A DNA stretch of 64,000 nucleotides from the NCBI RefSeq assembly GCF_900698965.1, contig NZ_LR217725.1:806001-870000 (forward strand), written 5' to 3'. Under the pieces are notes generated by a model, which ran no database searches, had not been told where the DNA came from, and worked only from the letters and a program-made list of their open reading frames with translations. The position numbers and the translations under genes are program-made. The stretch comes from Erwinia_E haradaeae_A (GTDB lineage: Bacteria; Pseudomonadota; Gammaproteobacteria; Enterobacterales; Enterobacteriaceae). This document shows, one piece after another, positions 48,246 to 57,924 of the stretch. Numbering within the stretch: position 1 is the first letter of the stretch; every line of letters starts with the position of its first letter.

Positions 48246-49748
48246 TTAACCCACACTATGTGAAAGACTGATAGTGAGTAGTTTCTGCGCTTCAACCGCA
48301 AATTCTAAAGGAAGCTCTGAAAAAACATCTTTACAAAAACCGTTTACGATCATTGAAATCGCATCATCTTCATTGATCCCGCGCTGTAAACAATAAAACA
48401 ATTGGTCTTCACCGATACGCGATGTTGTTGCCTCATGCTCAAGATGAGCGGTATTATTTTTTACCTCAATATAGGGAAACGTATGCGCACCACATTGAGA
48501 GCCAATTAGCATTGAATCGCATTGTGTATAATTCCGCGCATAAGTAGCATTTGGCGTAATTTTAACTAAGCCACGATAAGTATTCTGACTATCGCCAGCA
48601 GAAATACCCTTGGAGATAATAGTTGAACTTGTATTTTTGCCTACATGGATCATTTTAGTACCAGTATCAGCTTGTTGAGAGCCACTGGTTAATGCTACAG
48701 AGAAAAACTCACCAATAGAATTATCACCACGCAGAATTACGCTTGGATATTTCCAAGTAATCGCTGAACCAGTTTCTAGCTGTGTCCAAGACATTTTACT
48801 TCTTTCTCCAACGCAAAGAGCACGTTTTGTAACAAAATTTAAGATTCCACCTGTCGTATCTCTACCAGAAAACCAATTTTGAACTGTCGAGTATTTCACG
48901 GTAGCGCCGTGATGCAAGACAACTTCCACTACAGCGGCATGAAGCTGCTGAGTGTTACGTATAGGAGCAGAGCAACCTTCCAGGTAACTCACAGAGCTCC
49001 CTATATCAGCAATAAGCAGTGTACGCTCAAACTGACCAGTTTTTTCTGCATTAATTCGAAAATAGGTTGAAAGCTCCATTGGACAATGCACACCCTTCGA
49101 AACATAAATAAAAGTCCCGTCAGAGGCAACCGCCGCGTTTAAAGCAGCAAAAAAATTATCGTTATTGGGGACTACACTCCCAAGATACTGGTGCACTAGG
49201 TGAGGATAATCGTGAATGGCTTCACTAAAAGAGCAAAATATAACGCCTGATTTTTTCAGCTTATCACGATAGGTAGTAGCTACGGATACTGAATCAAAAA
49301 TTGCATCAACAGCTACCTGGTCTCCTTCTCTTACAGGTATTCCAAGCTGATTAAAAGTTTCCTCAACTTCCTTCGTGAGATAGTTAGTCGTGTGTGTACC
49401 TGTACCTGTAGATCCTATATTGCTTTCTGATGCGGTTTGATGATCACTGCGACTTTGACGACAGGACGGTACAGAGTAGTAACGATAATCTTGATAATTC
49501 AATGCTTGATAATGAGCTTTCAGCCAGTGTGGTTCTTCCATTGTCAGCCAGGCTGCGTATGCTTTTAGACGAAATGCTAGCATCCATTCAGGCTCGTGGC
49601 GTTTAGATGAAATTGCGCGCACAATATCTTCGTTAATACCATCTGAAAACTGTTCAGTTTTGAGCTGAGTAAAAAAACCCTCTGTGTATTTTGGATGGGC
49701 ACCCGACAAAATCGGATTATCATCAGATCTGTTATTATCATGCAGCAT
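48246..49748 (-). CDS. sufB: Fe-S assembly scaffold subunit SufB
   Basis: SufB is the main scaffold on which clusters are built. The 500 residues compare with 495 in E. coli. The C-terminal functional region is intact, with RNYTQCDSMLIG (the conserved Cys near 405 in E. coli) and LEHEATTSRIGEDQLFY. One difference stands out: the cysteine-rich segment that in E. coli reads CGNCDDTCASE after YYSVPSC is here SCRQSRSDHQTASES, so two of those cysteines are gone. That segment is not the assembly site. It starts 6 bp after sufA. Confidence 0.97.
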   Translation of the reverse strand: MLHDNNRSDDNPILSGAHPKYTEGFFTQLKTEQFSDGINEDIVRAISSKRHEPEWMLAFRLKAYAAWLTMEEPHWLKAHYQALNYQDYRYYSVPSCRQSRSDHQTASESNIGSTGTGTHTTNYLTKEVEETFNQLGIPVREGDQVAVDAIFDSVSVATTYRDKLKKSGVIFCSFSEAIHDYPHLVHQYLGSVVPNNDNFFAALNAAVASDGTFIYVSKGVHCPMELSTYFRINAEKTGQFERTLLIADIGSSVSYLEGCSAPIRNTQQLHAAVVEVVLHHGATVKYSTVQNWFSGRDTTGGILNFVTKRALCVGERSKMSWTQLETGSAITWKYPSVILRGDNSIGEFFSVALTSGSQQADTGTKMIHVGKNTSSTIISKGISAGDSQNTYRGLVKITPNATYARNYTQCDSMLIGSQCGAHTFPYIEVKNNTAHLEHEATTSRIGEDQLFYCLQRGINEDDAISMIVNGFCKDVFSELPLEFAVEAQKLLTISLSHSVG

Positions 49749-49754
49749 TAGATA

Positions 49755-50141
49755 TCACTCAACGGCAAAGCTCTCACCACAGCCGCAGGCTTGGTGAGCC
49801 AAGGGATTATTAAATTTAAACATCTGATTTAGACCTATAGATACATAGTCTACTTCTGTACCATCAATGTATGGCATAGCCTTCAATGGGACAAACACAC
49901 ATGCACGATTACGGCTAAACATTAGAACATCTGTGGATATCTCTGTTACTAAATTCATAGTATAACTCAATCCAGCGCACCCCGATGTTTTTACATCTAG
50001 TTGAACCCCTTTAATATTAGGTTCTCTTAATGAGAGATAACTAATTTGCTCTGCTGCTCTATGCGTTAGAGTTAATCCTTTCCAGACAGGTGTAACTGCA
50101 GGTGTAACTGAATGTGCAGTATGCAAATTTTCTGCTAGCAT
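49755..50141 (-). CDS. sufA: A-type Fe-S carrier SufA
   Basis: SufA carries assembled clusters to target proteins. I choose the ATG at 50141 because AAGAGG lies six bases upstream; an earlier in-frame ATG at 50156 lacks such a site. The product then has 128 residues (E. coli 122). The three conserved cysteines are in KTSGCAGLSY and the C-terminal ACGCGESF, and IDGTEVDYV is typical. It opens the sufABCDS operon. No IscR, OxyR or Fur site is clear upstream, so regulation may be lost. Confidence 0.95.
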   Translation of the reverse strand: MLAENLHTAHSVTPAVTPVWKGLTLTHRAAEQISYLSLREPNIKGVQLDVKTSGCAGLSYTMNLVTEISTDVLMFSRNRACVFVPLKAMPYIDGTEVDYVSIGLNQMFKFNNPLAHQACGCGESFAVE

Positions 50142-51073
50142 AATCAACCTCTTCATACATTATCCCGACAGGGTGATACATTTTTTAAATAACCTATTCT
50201 ACTATAATCTAATTTTTGTTATATCTCTAGGTAGCCGTTCATTGCATTCAAAATATGCTTTAAATTCTTTAATAATGGCAACTCAAACTAAAACACTTAT
50301 ACATTACAATGTTTGCCTATGTTTCACAGATCAACACTAAAACACCTATAATATTTTGATATACAGCACATCACAACTAGCTTTATTTAAAATACAGTTG
50401 TTTAAAAACGTCTTAGACTTTCTGCAATTAGATTTTTAAAAACCAAACAAATAAAATAATATGCATGCATACCATAATACATATTTAGAGAGTCAACCAA
50501 CTTTTGATGACTTAAAAGTAGATATTTATGATATGATATTGTATATCACCATAAGAATTAACGTACACATTAAACGGAATGATTACCTGTCTTGTTGGTT
50601 TTGGTGTAACACGCTATTAAACATACTATAAACGCCATGAACCACTCTCTAATATAATACTAATGATATTAACTCTAATATAATACTATTAACTCAATAT
50701 AATACTATTGACATTAACTATTCTGATTTAGAGTAAATTCATACTAGAGAAAAATATTTCCTTTTAAAATGTGTCCTGTTATAAAAGCTAACATTATCAA
50801 ATGTTAAGCGCATATATTTTAAAAAAGTCAGCCACTAGAAACTATAATCCACGGCACAGGTGGTCACTAGATAGCACTAGTCTCGTATTATAGTGTAATA
50901 ATGCGATTCACATCAACGAGCCGCAATAACTTACTAATTAAAACTAAAATCTCATGCAAACCTTAATGTTTATTTTGCATATACTAATTTATTTTGCATA
51001 TACTCATAGGTTCCATGTGTACTCTTCTTAAATAGAGAATACTACGACCGGTTATAAAAATACCTGTCTTTAT
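50142..51073. other. Intergenic desert sufA-lolE
   Basis: No gene is recognisable in about 930 bp, and I saw no sign of nagK, the E. coli gene after lolE, near the lolE end. It must hold the suf promoter. A 16-nt unit (CTCTAATATAATACTA) recurs three times at 50647-50707, and TTTATTTTGCATATACT-like copies lie in tandem near 50970-51005. Confidence 0.5.
50647..50707. repeat. Three spaced copies of CTCTAATATAATACTA
   Basis: Copies at 50647-50662 and 50673-50688 are identical; the third at 50693-50707 lacks one T. Starts are 26 and 20 bp apart. It resembles other slippage-type duplications in this genome. The units contain TATAAT, so they could include -10-like sequences by chance. Confidence 0.75.
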
Positions 51074-52321
51074 CTACTGGAGGCTCAGAGCTTGCGCAGG
51101 ATGAAGGCGGCTAGCTTGTCGGGCTGGGTACCAGCTAGCCAGCAAGCTAAGCAATATCGATGTTACCAATATAATACAAATATCACACAGTTTCACCTCT
51201 GAAGGCAGAAAGTCGATAAAATAAACATCACCAGAAAGAAACTCACATCCTGTCAATTTTTCGATAATCTCAACAATAGATGTCAATTTAAGAGCTATCA
51301 AACCCCCTATGATAACACCAACTAAACTACCTAATACTCCCCCTAATAGAAGGCCATACCAAATAAAAATAGACTGAATTAACGAATCATTAGCACCTAA
51401 AGTTCGTAGGATGGCAATCTGACGACGTTTATCTTTTACTGCTATAACCAGTGTGGAGACAATGTTAAAACAAGCGATACCCATTACTAATACTATTGAT
51501 AGATATATCATAGTGCGAATCATCTGAATATCGTGATACATGTAACCATAAGTGCTAATCCAGCTACGTAGATATACATATGAAGCACTTACCTGTCCAA
51601 CCTGACGGACAAGCAGATCGGCTTCAAAAGGATTTTGTGCTTTAATCGCAATACCAGTAACATGACTGCCAATACACAACAATTTTTGAGCATCTTCTAT
51701 TGGAATATACGCGAGACTATGATCAAGCATACCATTCAGCTTAAGAATTCCGACCAACTGTAAGCGCACATACTTTGGTTGTAATATTTGATATCCCGTA
51801 TGACTATTTGGGATTACCATAGTTATCCAGTCACCAACTTTTAAACTTAAGCTGTTAACCACTCCTTGTCCAACTAAAATCTGATGCTTATTTGGTGAAA
51901 AATTCTTCCAAGCGCATCCTTGTAGATAGGATGATATGGCACTAACATGGCTTTCTAGTCTAGAATCAACGCCTTTTATCTGTAGTGTGAGCACCTTACT
52001 GCCTTTTTGAATTAAGCCAGTAAACTGAATATAAGGTGCTGCTGCTGCTACACCAGGTACTTTTTCTATTTTTGATAATAAAGATCTCCATGTGGTGCAA
52101 TCCTGATTAATCAGCTCAATCTCACCATGAGGAACTACTGATAGAATGCGTTGGTTAAGTTCACGCTCAAAACCATTCATAACACTTAGGCTAATGATTA
52201 ACACCGATATACTAAGCGTAATACCCAAAGTAGAAACTACTGCAATAAGAGGTGTCATGCCGCCTTGGCTCTTTCCGTAACTCAACCGAAAACCAAGAAA
52301 ACAAGCAAGGCCACCAATCAT
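51074..52321 (-). CDS. lolE: Lipoprotein-releasing permease subunit LolE
   Basis: LolE with LolC forms the inner-membrane part of the LolCDE complex that extracts outer-membrane lipoproteins and passes them to LolA. The 415 residues equal E. coli (414). One N-terminal helix (about 27-48), a large periplasmic domain (GVDSRLESHVSAISSYLQG) and three C-terminal helices are evident. SYVYLRSWISTYGYMYHDIQMIRTM, AILRTLGANDSLIQSIFIWYGLLLG and the ending SLLASWYPARQASRLHPAQ are diagnostic. The start overlaps the lolD stop by four bases (ATGA). Confidence 0.96.
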   Translation of the reverse strand: MIGGLACFLGFRLSYGKSQGGMTPLIAVVSTLGITLSISVLIISLSVMNGFERELNQRILSVVPHGEIELINQDCTTWRSLLSKIEKVPGVAAAAPYIQFTGLIQKGSKVLTLQIKGVDSRLESHVSAISSYLQGCAWKNFSPNKHQILVGQGVVNSLSLKVGDWITMVIPNSHTGYQILQPKYVRLQLVGILKLNGMLDHSLAYIPIEDAQKLLCIGSHVTGIAIKAQNPFEADLLVRQVGQVSASYVYLRSWISTYGYMYHDIQMIRTMIYLSIVLVMGIACFNIVSTLVIAVKDKRRQIAILRTLGANDSLIQSIFIWYGLLLGGVLGSLVGVIIGGLIALKLTSIVEIIEKLTGCEFLSGDVYFIDFLPSEVKLCDICIILVTSILLSLLASWYPARQASRLHPAQALSLQ

Positions 52322-53022
52322 TGGTCGTTTCCTAAAATGTTTGGTTCAGATAAATAACCATGATGCATCTCAAGTTGTCTCGGTAAGTTTTTTGCTAGAT
52401 ATAAATCATGGGTAACCACCAAAAAAGCAGTACCTTGATTTTGGTTAATTTGAGTTAATAACCTTAAGATAACACTAGTATTTCGTTCATCAAGGTTACC
52501 CGTGGGCTCATCAGCCAGAACTATATGGGGGTTATTTACTAACGCACGCGCAATAGCGACTCGCTGTCTTTCTCCACCAGATAACCTTGAAGGGCGATAG
52601 GAGGCTTTATGCTCTAGACCGAGTAATTGTAACATTTCGGCTGCTTTAATCTTAGCTTTTTTTGTGGTCATATTCGCAATAAGCAGCGGCATACTTACGT
52701 TTTCCAGAGCACTAAAATCTGGCAAAAGATGATGAAACTGGTAAATAAATCCTAGATCCTTGTTACGTAATACAGATTTTTCTGTAGATGACATTGCATT
52801 TAAAGATTCCCCTTTAAAAAACACATCACCAGTAGTTGGCGTGTCTAAACCACCTAGTAAATGCATCAAAGTGCTTTTTCCTGATCCAGAACTACCAATC
52901 ACTGCTATCATCTCTCGCTCTTGCACTTGAAGTGAGATATTTTGCAAAACATCAGTTCTTACATTGCCTTCCTGATAACTTTTACATAGATTCTTGCATT
53001 GCAATATAATCTTTTTATTCAT
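52318..53022 (-). CDS. lolD: Lipoprotein-releasing ATPase LolD
   Basis: LolD powers LolCE. Start at the ATG at 53022 gives MNKKIILQCKNLCKSYQEG, the family N-terminus, and 234 residues (E. coli 233); an upstream in-frame extension lies inside lolC. Walker A GSSGSGKST, the Q-loop IYQFHHLLPDFSALENV, the signature LSGGERQRVAIARAL and Walker B IVLADEPTGNLD are complete. The start overlaps the lolC end by 8 bp. Confidence 0.97.
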   Translation of the reverse strand: MNKKIILQCKNLCKSYQEGNVRTDVLQNISLQVQEREMIAVIGSSGSGKSTLMHLLGGLDTPTTGDVFFKGESLNAMSSTEKSVLRNKDLGFIYQFHHLLPDFSALENVSMPLLIANMTTKKAKIKAAEMLQLLGLEHKASYRPSRLSGGERQRVAIARALVNNPHIVLADEPTGNLDERNTSVILRLLTQINQNQGTAFLVVTHDLYLAKNLPRQLEMHHGYLSEPNILGNDQ

Positions 53023-54220
53023 AGCGTAAAACCTCAGAAGGCTGAACAGAAGCAGCACGATAAGAGGGGTATAGAACGGACAAAAATGCTATAGCAGTAG
53101 AAAGAGAGGCGATTATCATTATTTGTGAGGCAGAGATTAATACTGGTAATGATAACCCTTCACCGAATATCCCTGCTTGTGCGATGAAGCGAGGTAATTG
53201 AGTAGCCAAAATTACCCCTAACAGAGATCCAATCATAGACCCCAATACCCCAATAATAATCCCTTGTAAGATAAATATAATCAGAATTTGTTCACGCTTA
53301 AAACCCTGGGTTTGTAAAATAGCCACTTCCCATTTTTTCTCTGTAATAAGAAGACAAAGCGATGAAAAAATATTAAACACAGCTATTAAAATAATCAAAC
53401 TCAGCAATAATCTCATTATGTTTTTTTCTATTTTGACTGCATGAAACAAAGCTCCTTTTGTCTCACGCCAGTCATGCCATACTAAACCATTTGGTAACTC
53501 TCCTTGTGGCATAGCGTGGATCTGCAGTGGTTTGTTTAACCATAGACGCCAACCAGTGATATGCCCATTTGGATATCGCATTAGGTGTGATGCATCTTCC
53601 TGATTGAGAAGGATTGCATAACTATCGATATCAGTCTTGGTAGAAAAAGTACCAATTACATTAAATAATCTTTGGCTTGGTATACACCCTAATGGTGTCC
53701 ACCAACTTCTAGCTGGTACCAGTAAACGCACTTTTGAGTTCGGTCTTAAACCTAGATTATTTGCTAATACCGCGCCAACAATTACATTATATTTCCCAGC
53801 CTGAAGCTGTTGTCGTCTCACATTTAAAAAAAAAGGTACTAAAGGGTCATCTTCATTAGGATTAATACCTAAGAGTACACCGACAGCAAGATTGTGATCA
53901 CCATGTAAAACCACTTCACCTGTAGTAAGAGGTGAAATACGGTTCACCCCTGAGAAATGTAATCTGCTAGCAGATATTTGTTGTGGGTTAATTGAACCAA
54001 TCTTACTAGTAATGAATGCCTGCGGCATGAAACCAAGGGTTTTATGTTCTAATTGCTCTTCTAATCCGTTCATTACTGATGATACAGTTACAAGAACCAT
54101 GACTCCTAACGTTAAACCAAGCACTGAAAGCCAAGATATAACATACCCAAAACGGTTTGCTCTAGAGCCACGACCTTTCATGTAACGTAAAGCGATAAAT
54201 AAAAGAACTGGTTGATACAT
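53015..54220 (-). CDS. lolC: Lipoprotein-releasing permease subunit LolC
   Basis: LolC is the partner of LolE and contacts LolA. The ATG at 54220 gives MYQPVLLFIALRYMKGRG and 401 residues (E. coli 399); in-frame ATGs at 54229 and further upstream are alternatives without a better ribosome-binding site. The periplasmic domain includes PSQRLFNVIGTF and MRYPNGHITGWRLWLNKP. C-terminal helices follow, with VAILQTQGFKREQI and the ending LYPSYRAASVQPSEVLRYE. Retention of lolCDE implies an outer membrane with sorted lipoproteins. Confidence 0.95.
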   Translation of the reverse strand: MYQPVLLFIALRYMKGRGSRANRFGYVISWLSVLGLTLGVMVLVTVSSVMNGLEEQLEHKTLGFMPQAFITSKIGSINPQQISASRLHFSGVNRISPLTTGEVVLHGDHNLAVGVLLGINPNEDDPLVPFFLNVRRQQLQAGKYNVIVGAVLANNLGLRPNSKVRLLVPARSWWTPLGCIPSQRLFNVIGTFSTKTDIDSYAILLNQEDASHLMRYPNGHITGWRLWLNKPLQIHAMPQGELPNGLVWHDWRETKGALFHAVKIEKNIMRLLLSLIILIAVFNIFSSLCLLITEKKWEVAILQTQGFKREQILIIFILQGIIIGVLGSMIGSLLGVILATQLPRFIAQAGIFGEGLSLPVLISASQIMIIASLSTAIAFLSVLYPSYRAASVQPSEVLRYE

Positions 54221-56178
54221 AGCATTCATCTTTAATAACGTCAATAAGCACTAGTTGAAGTAGTGGCAGCGGTTGTCCCGAATATCATGTCATAACTGTA
54301 TCTTACGTGAGATTGTAATTCTAATATATTAAAGTGCTACTACGTATAGTCAGGTGGTAATTACACAGAGTGTTTATTACTTCCCTAGTTTAAGCCTGAG
54401 CTTCCAGAGACATACAAATACACATGATGCTCAGAGACTTCTAAAAACTAATCTATTTACATACTGTCCTAATTAGCGCAGCGTGCTCAAATGTCACTAA
54501 CACTCTCTTTCTTATTTCTCCAATACCCGTTCTTTGTTGTGCACTAAACGTCTATATTTTGCTATGATGACATCATTTTTTGTATCCTGATATATTAAAT
54601 CAAGAGTCTATCAAAACCTTCACAAGCATACTACGATATCTAATGAGATTTCTTGGTAAGTATTTAAAATATTCGAACAGCATAGCATATATATTTTATA
54701 TGCATATTTTTACGCATTAAAGAGCTCAGATCGATCAATACTTGATAATCTTAAATAAGATGATAGCCTACAATAAAGGTCCTAACTAGATTTAATGAAC
54801 CGGACTACCTATGTACTATCTCCCTACATCATTTTTTTTACGTTGTTTTACGTATTTTTTACGTAGTTTTTACGTAATTTTAGAAACTTAACTTAGTGTG
54901 TGTAATTTATCTAGCTATAGCTAGATATGAGGCTATAGCTAGATATTAGATATTGAGAGGGATATATTTAGCATTTAATTCATTTAATACTAGCCTATAA
55001 TAACTTTTAGAGCTATTTAGCAAAAATCACATCTATAAATATTTGGAAATATCTGATTGAGCAGTATCGGTATGCACATCATTCATGCCTTGCTAAAAAA
55101 TCTAGTTTTTATAAAAATTCCAGTTTGATATAAACATCAAAAGAGACCGATAAACATCATAAACATAATATGATAAATATATGATAAATCTGCTAGTAAA
55201 CCACGGCAGTAAAATATAAGTAATCATGATTATATATAAAGAAAAATTAGCAACAATACAAATAAAACTAAAAATTTTACTCAAAAGTTATCAGAAGTTA
55301 CCAGAGATCAACTCTAATATTATATAGTGTTCAGATATTTATATAGAACGTAATATACTGCTTGTCGCACACTAGTAGTGTAACAAAAATCAGATTTATC
55401 AATCACTAGATGTAGCGTACTGTCTATTCAGATACATCATCACTATCCAAAAACGTTAACTAGTCCAATCCGTGTTGTGCTGTCCAGGAAAAACTACCGC
55501 ACTTAAGGCTCTCATCTGATTTTGTTCAAGATGTATTTTTACATTACGACAGAAAGCTCTGAGTCAGACAGGATGGTTATGCATATTACTCAGAGGTTAG
55601 TGCTGCACCAAGGTTAAGTATCTATTAATAATCAATGGTGTGCTGTGACACTAGCTAAGTGCTATTTAAGACATGTAGACACCAGGCGTCTAAAAAAACC
55701 AGCAACAGAAGATTGTGCTGCTAATATTTGAGTCATTGTTCGTGCCTATAAAGGTGTAGGTGTAATAGATTGTTACAGAGTAAATATATCGAGTAGACTT
55801 TTTATAAAGTATAGGTTCTGTAGAATATTTTAACATAAAATACACATAAAATATTTTAACTATTTTAACTACTGATAACAAAGTTGTTATAGTCTTCGTA
55901 AAATCTCTGTACAATCTTCCTAAGGATAGAATATTATATCGTGAACGGTAGTACTGTCATTCATTGCAATACTTCTTGTATATTTTATCTTCATAAGAAC
56001 TCGAATATCTAAAAATAATGGTATATATCACTTGCTATCAAGAACTGAAGTATCCATCAGTACCTAAACAGATCAAGTGCATTATTTACGAGATCACCGA
56101 ACCTGTATGAAAAATGACTTGCGATTAATGAACGGATGTGTGATAAATATCTTAGCAAAACGAGATACAGCTCTGTGT
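54221..56178. other. Two-kilobase desert upstream of lolC and cspC
   Basis: No gene is recognisable. TTTTACGTA-type units recur four times near 54840-54885, and CTATAGCTAGATAT is duplicated near 54910-54945. The lolC promoter (minus strand) and the yobF-cspC promoter (plus strand) must lie at the two ends. Confidence 0.5.
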
Positions 56179-56328
56179 ATGAGTAGCATCTTTCAGTAAA
56201 GAAGATCCGAGTAAAGACGTTGACGTTGCATACCGCTTCCTTGCCGAGCCTTAATTAATGCCTCATGCAGTAATGTTTCTAGTTTTTCTGAACGTAAAGC
56301 CCACGGGCGCATCATCTCTCTAAGGAAT
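56179..56328 (+). pseudogene. yobF: Frameshifted yobF, ahead of cspC
   Basis: E. coli cspC is preceded by the 47-residue YobF. Here ATG 56179 reads MSSIF (E. coli MCGIF). After one extra base the next frame reads SKEDPSKDVDVAYRFLAEP, against SKEVLSKHVDVEYRFSAEP. After a one-base loss a third frame reads NASCSNVSSFS, against GASCSNVSVLS. The similarity is high, so inactivation looks recent, and the TAAGGAATTT that serves as cspC ribosome-binding site is intact. The tract may survive as the cspC leader. Confidence 0.85.
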
Positions 56329-56335
56329 TTGTAAA

Positions 56336-56545
56336 ATGGCAAAGATTAAAGGTCAGGTAAAGTGGTTTAACGAGTCTAAAGGTTTTGGTTTTATTACGCC
56401 TGCTGATGGCAGCAAAGATGTGTTTGTGCATTTTTCTGCTATTCAGGGTAACGGGTTTAAGACACTTGCTGAAGGTCAAGGCGTGGAGTTTGAAATTCAA
56501 GATGGACAAAAAGGTCCCGCTGCCGTGAACGTTAGCGCGATCTAA
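56336..56545 (+). CDS. cspC: Cold-shock-family protein CspC
   Basis: CspC is a constitutively expressed RNA chaperone that stabilises stress transcripts such as rpoS mRNA in E. coli. The 69-residue protein is nearly identical to E. coli CspC; from memory only two residues differ. RNA-binding motifs are KGFGFI (RNP1) and VFVHF (RNP2). TAAGGAATTT lies upstream of the ATG. The gene is visibly richer in G+C than its surroundings, a sign of strong constraint. A hairpin at 56622-56645 may end the transcript. Confidence 0.97.
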   Translation: MAKIKGQVKWFNESKGFGFITPADGSKDVFVHFSAIQGNGFKTLAEGQGVEFEIQDGQKGPAAVNVSAI

Positions 56546-56621
56546 TATTGATTATAGTTTGTTATTGACTTTCTTCACGTAATCCAAACTGAAATCTTAA
56601 TACAACCTTAATACTACATCT

Positions 56622-56645
56622 AGCTCCGTCAGAAATGACGGGGCT
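56622..56645 (+). terminator. Hairpin after cspC, possible terminator
   Basis: AGCTCCGTCA and TGACGGGGCT pair over 10 bp (one G-T wobble) around the stable tetraloop GAAA. The following CTTAATAAC is a poor T-run, so it may act as a 3'-stabilising hairpin rather than a strong terminator. Confidence 0.6.
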
Positions 56646-56914
56646 CTTAATAACATTCTCACTTATGAAGATATATCGTAATATATGAACATTACAATAT
56701 TAAGATATATAGCTTGTCTGTCACCCACTTAGCGCCTCTAAGTGCTCTTGAGACTGGTTTGTGCACTAATAAGCTAGAAAACACATGGCACTTGATGAAC
56801 GCATCTATCTTTTCAGGTAATACGCGGTCATGATTTAATTATGTATTTTTATGTTAAAATACTCTACATAATAATATGCAAAATCTATTTAATATATTTA
56901 CTTTGTGGTAAATT

Positions 56915-57325
56915 ATTGCACCTTGCAGGCGGGAACAATAACTTAAATATTAGCAGCATAATCTTCTGCTTCTAGTATTTTCAGCCATGTCCCTCGTTTC
57001 TGTATATACTCTCTCTAATAAAGAATAACCAAGACCGAGGCGTGTCACTGCTGATTATAGATACTTAATCTTATCATTGAATACATCCATCACTGCCTGA
57101 CTATGTGAATAATCATTATGGATTATGTAAAACTTCTTTATAGAACACAATACGATACTCGTCTTACTCTCATCAGACAGAGTGTCTTGATTGGTTTAAA
57201 GAGATATGTTCTTGGAAAATTTAGAAAAAGTTCAACTTTCCAAGGAATTCTCATAATGATAGTCTATCTAGCTAAGAGGTTGCTCTTTTTCAACATACCC
57301 AAGCGCTCGAGAGGTACACTTTATA
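56915..57325 (+). pseudogene. amiA: Probable remnant of amiA (N-acetylmuramoyl-L-alanine amidase)
   Basis: amiA precedes hemF in E. coli on the same strand. Here scattered pieces fit in order: an Ala-Ala stretch with SSASSIF (about 56955-56985) near AAGASVF; LSNKE or LSLIKNNQD (about 57010-57035) near YLSERENRAD; TLIRQSVLIG with a following VLGKF (about 57155-57220) near DTIKNSLTLG and ILKKI; and NFPRNSHNDSL (about 57232-57270) near SFITNPEEERL. Matches are weak and in several frames, so only order and position carry the call. Catalytic zinc ligands are not recognisable. Confidence 0.4.
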
Positions 57326-57880
57326 AAATTGATAAAATATAGAATATTTCAGATATTATACACAGGTTAATCTGTCACCCATTCAGAACAAAATAAGGCA
57401 ATGATTGTCAATATTTTGTATGCGTTTTAAATAATTTTACTATACACTCACAAGAATATTTCTATTATACATTTACATTCTGCTATTGATAGTTTTTGTT
57501 TTTGATGTTTATTTGATGTTTAATATAAGAAAATTTACACTATGATCATATCATCACAACATTAAACACTTGATACATTGTTAGACTTTTATTATAAATT
57601 ATCACATAACAACAGTAGAAGATTTTTCGCGTATGGAGTGTACTTTTTGAAAGTAATCGCGTTACATGCAAAATAGATCTGGCTTTCCACAACCCAGTAT
57701 CTTATTTCTGTTCCAGAATCAGAGTTTTGTGCAATACAAGGCTAATACAAATACTTTTACATCTTATACTGGTGCACACTAAAAGTAAAAATATAATATT
57801 ACGAGCCGATGAAATGAATTTAGAACTTATATCACGGTGCCGCTATTATTAGCGCTGATTATATTACAATATCAATATTA

Positions 57881-57915
57881 TATCGTATGTATTAGCATTG
57901 TATCGTATGTATTAG
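57881..57915 (+). repeat. 15-nt direct repeat immediately upstream of hemF
   Basis: TATCGTATGTATTAG occurs at 57881-57895 and 57901-57915, a 20-bp period, ending ten bases before the hemF ATG. It contains TATGTAT, close to a -10 box, so the duplication may have copied part of the promoter. Confidence 0.7.
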
Positions 57916-57924
57916 TGAGATGCC

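Larger units (their letters stand above)
56546..57924. other. Intergenic desert cspC-hemF (contains amiA remnant)
   Basis: About 1.4 kb without an intact gene. The amiA remnant occupies roughly 56915-57325. A 15-nt direct repeat lies just before hemF (57881-57915). Confidence 0.5.

Noticed and set aside
57118..57342. 74-codon plus-strand frame before hemF
   Set aside because: Its only recognisable content is a weak match to AmiA, with other pieces of the same protein in other frames.
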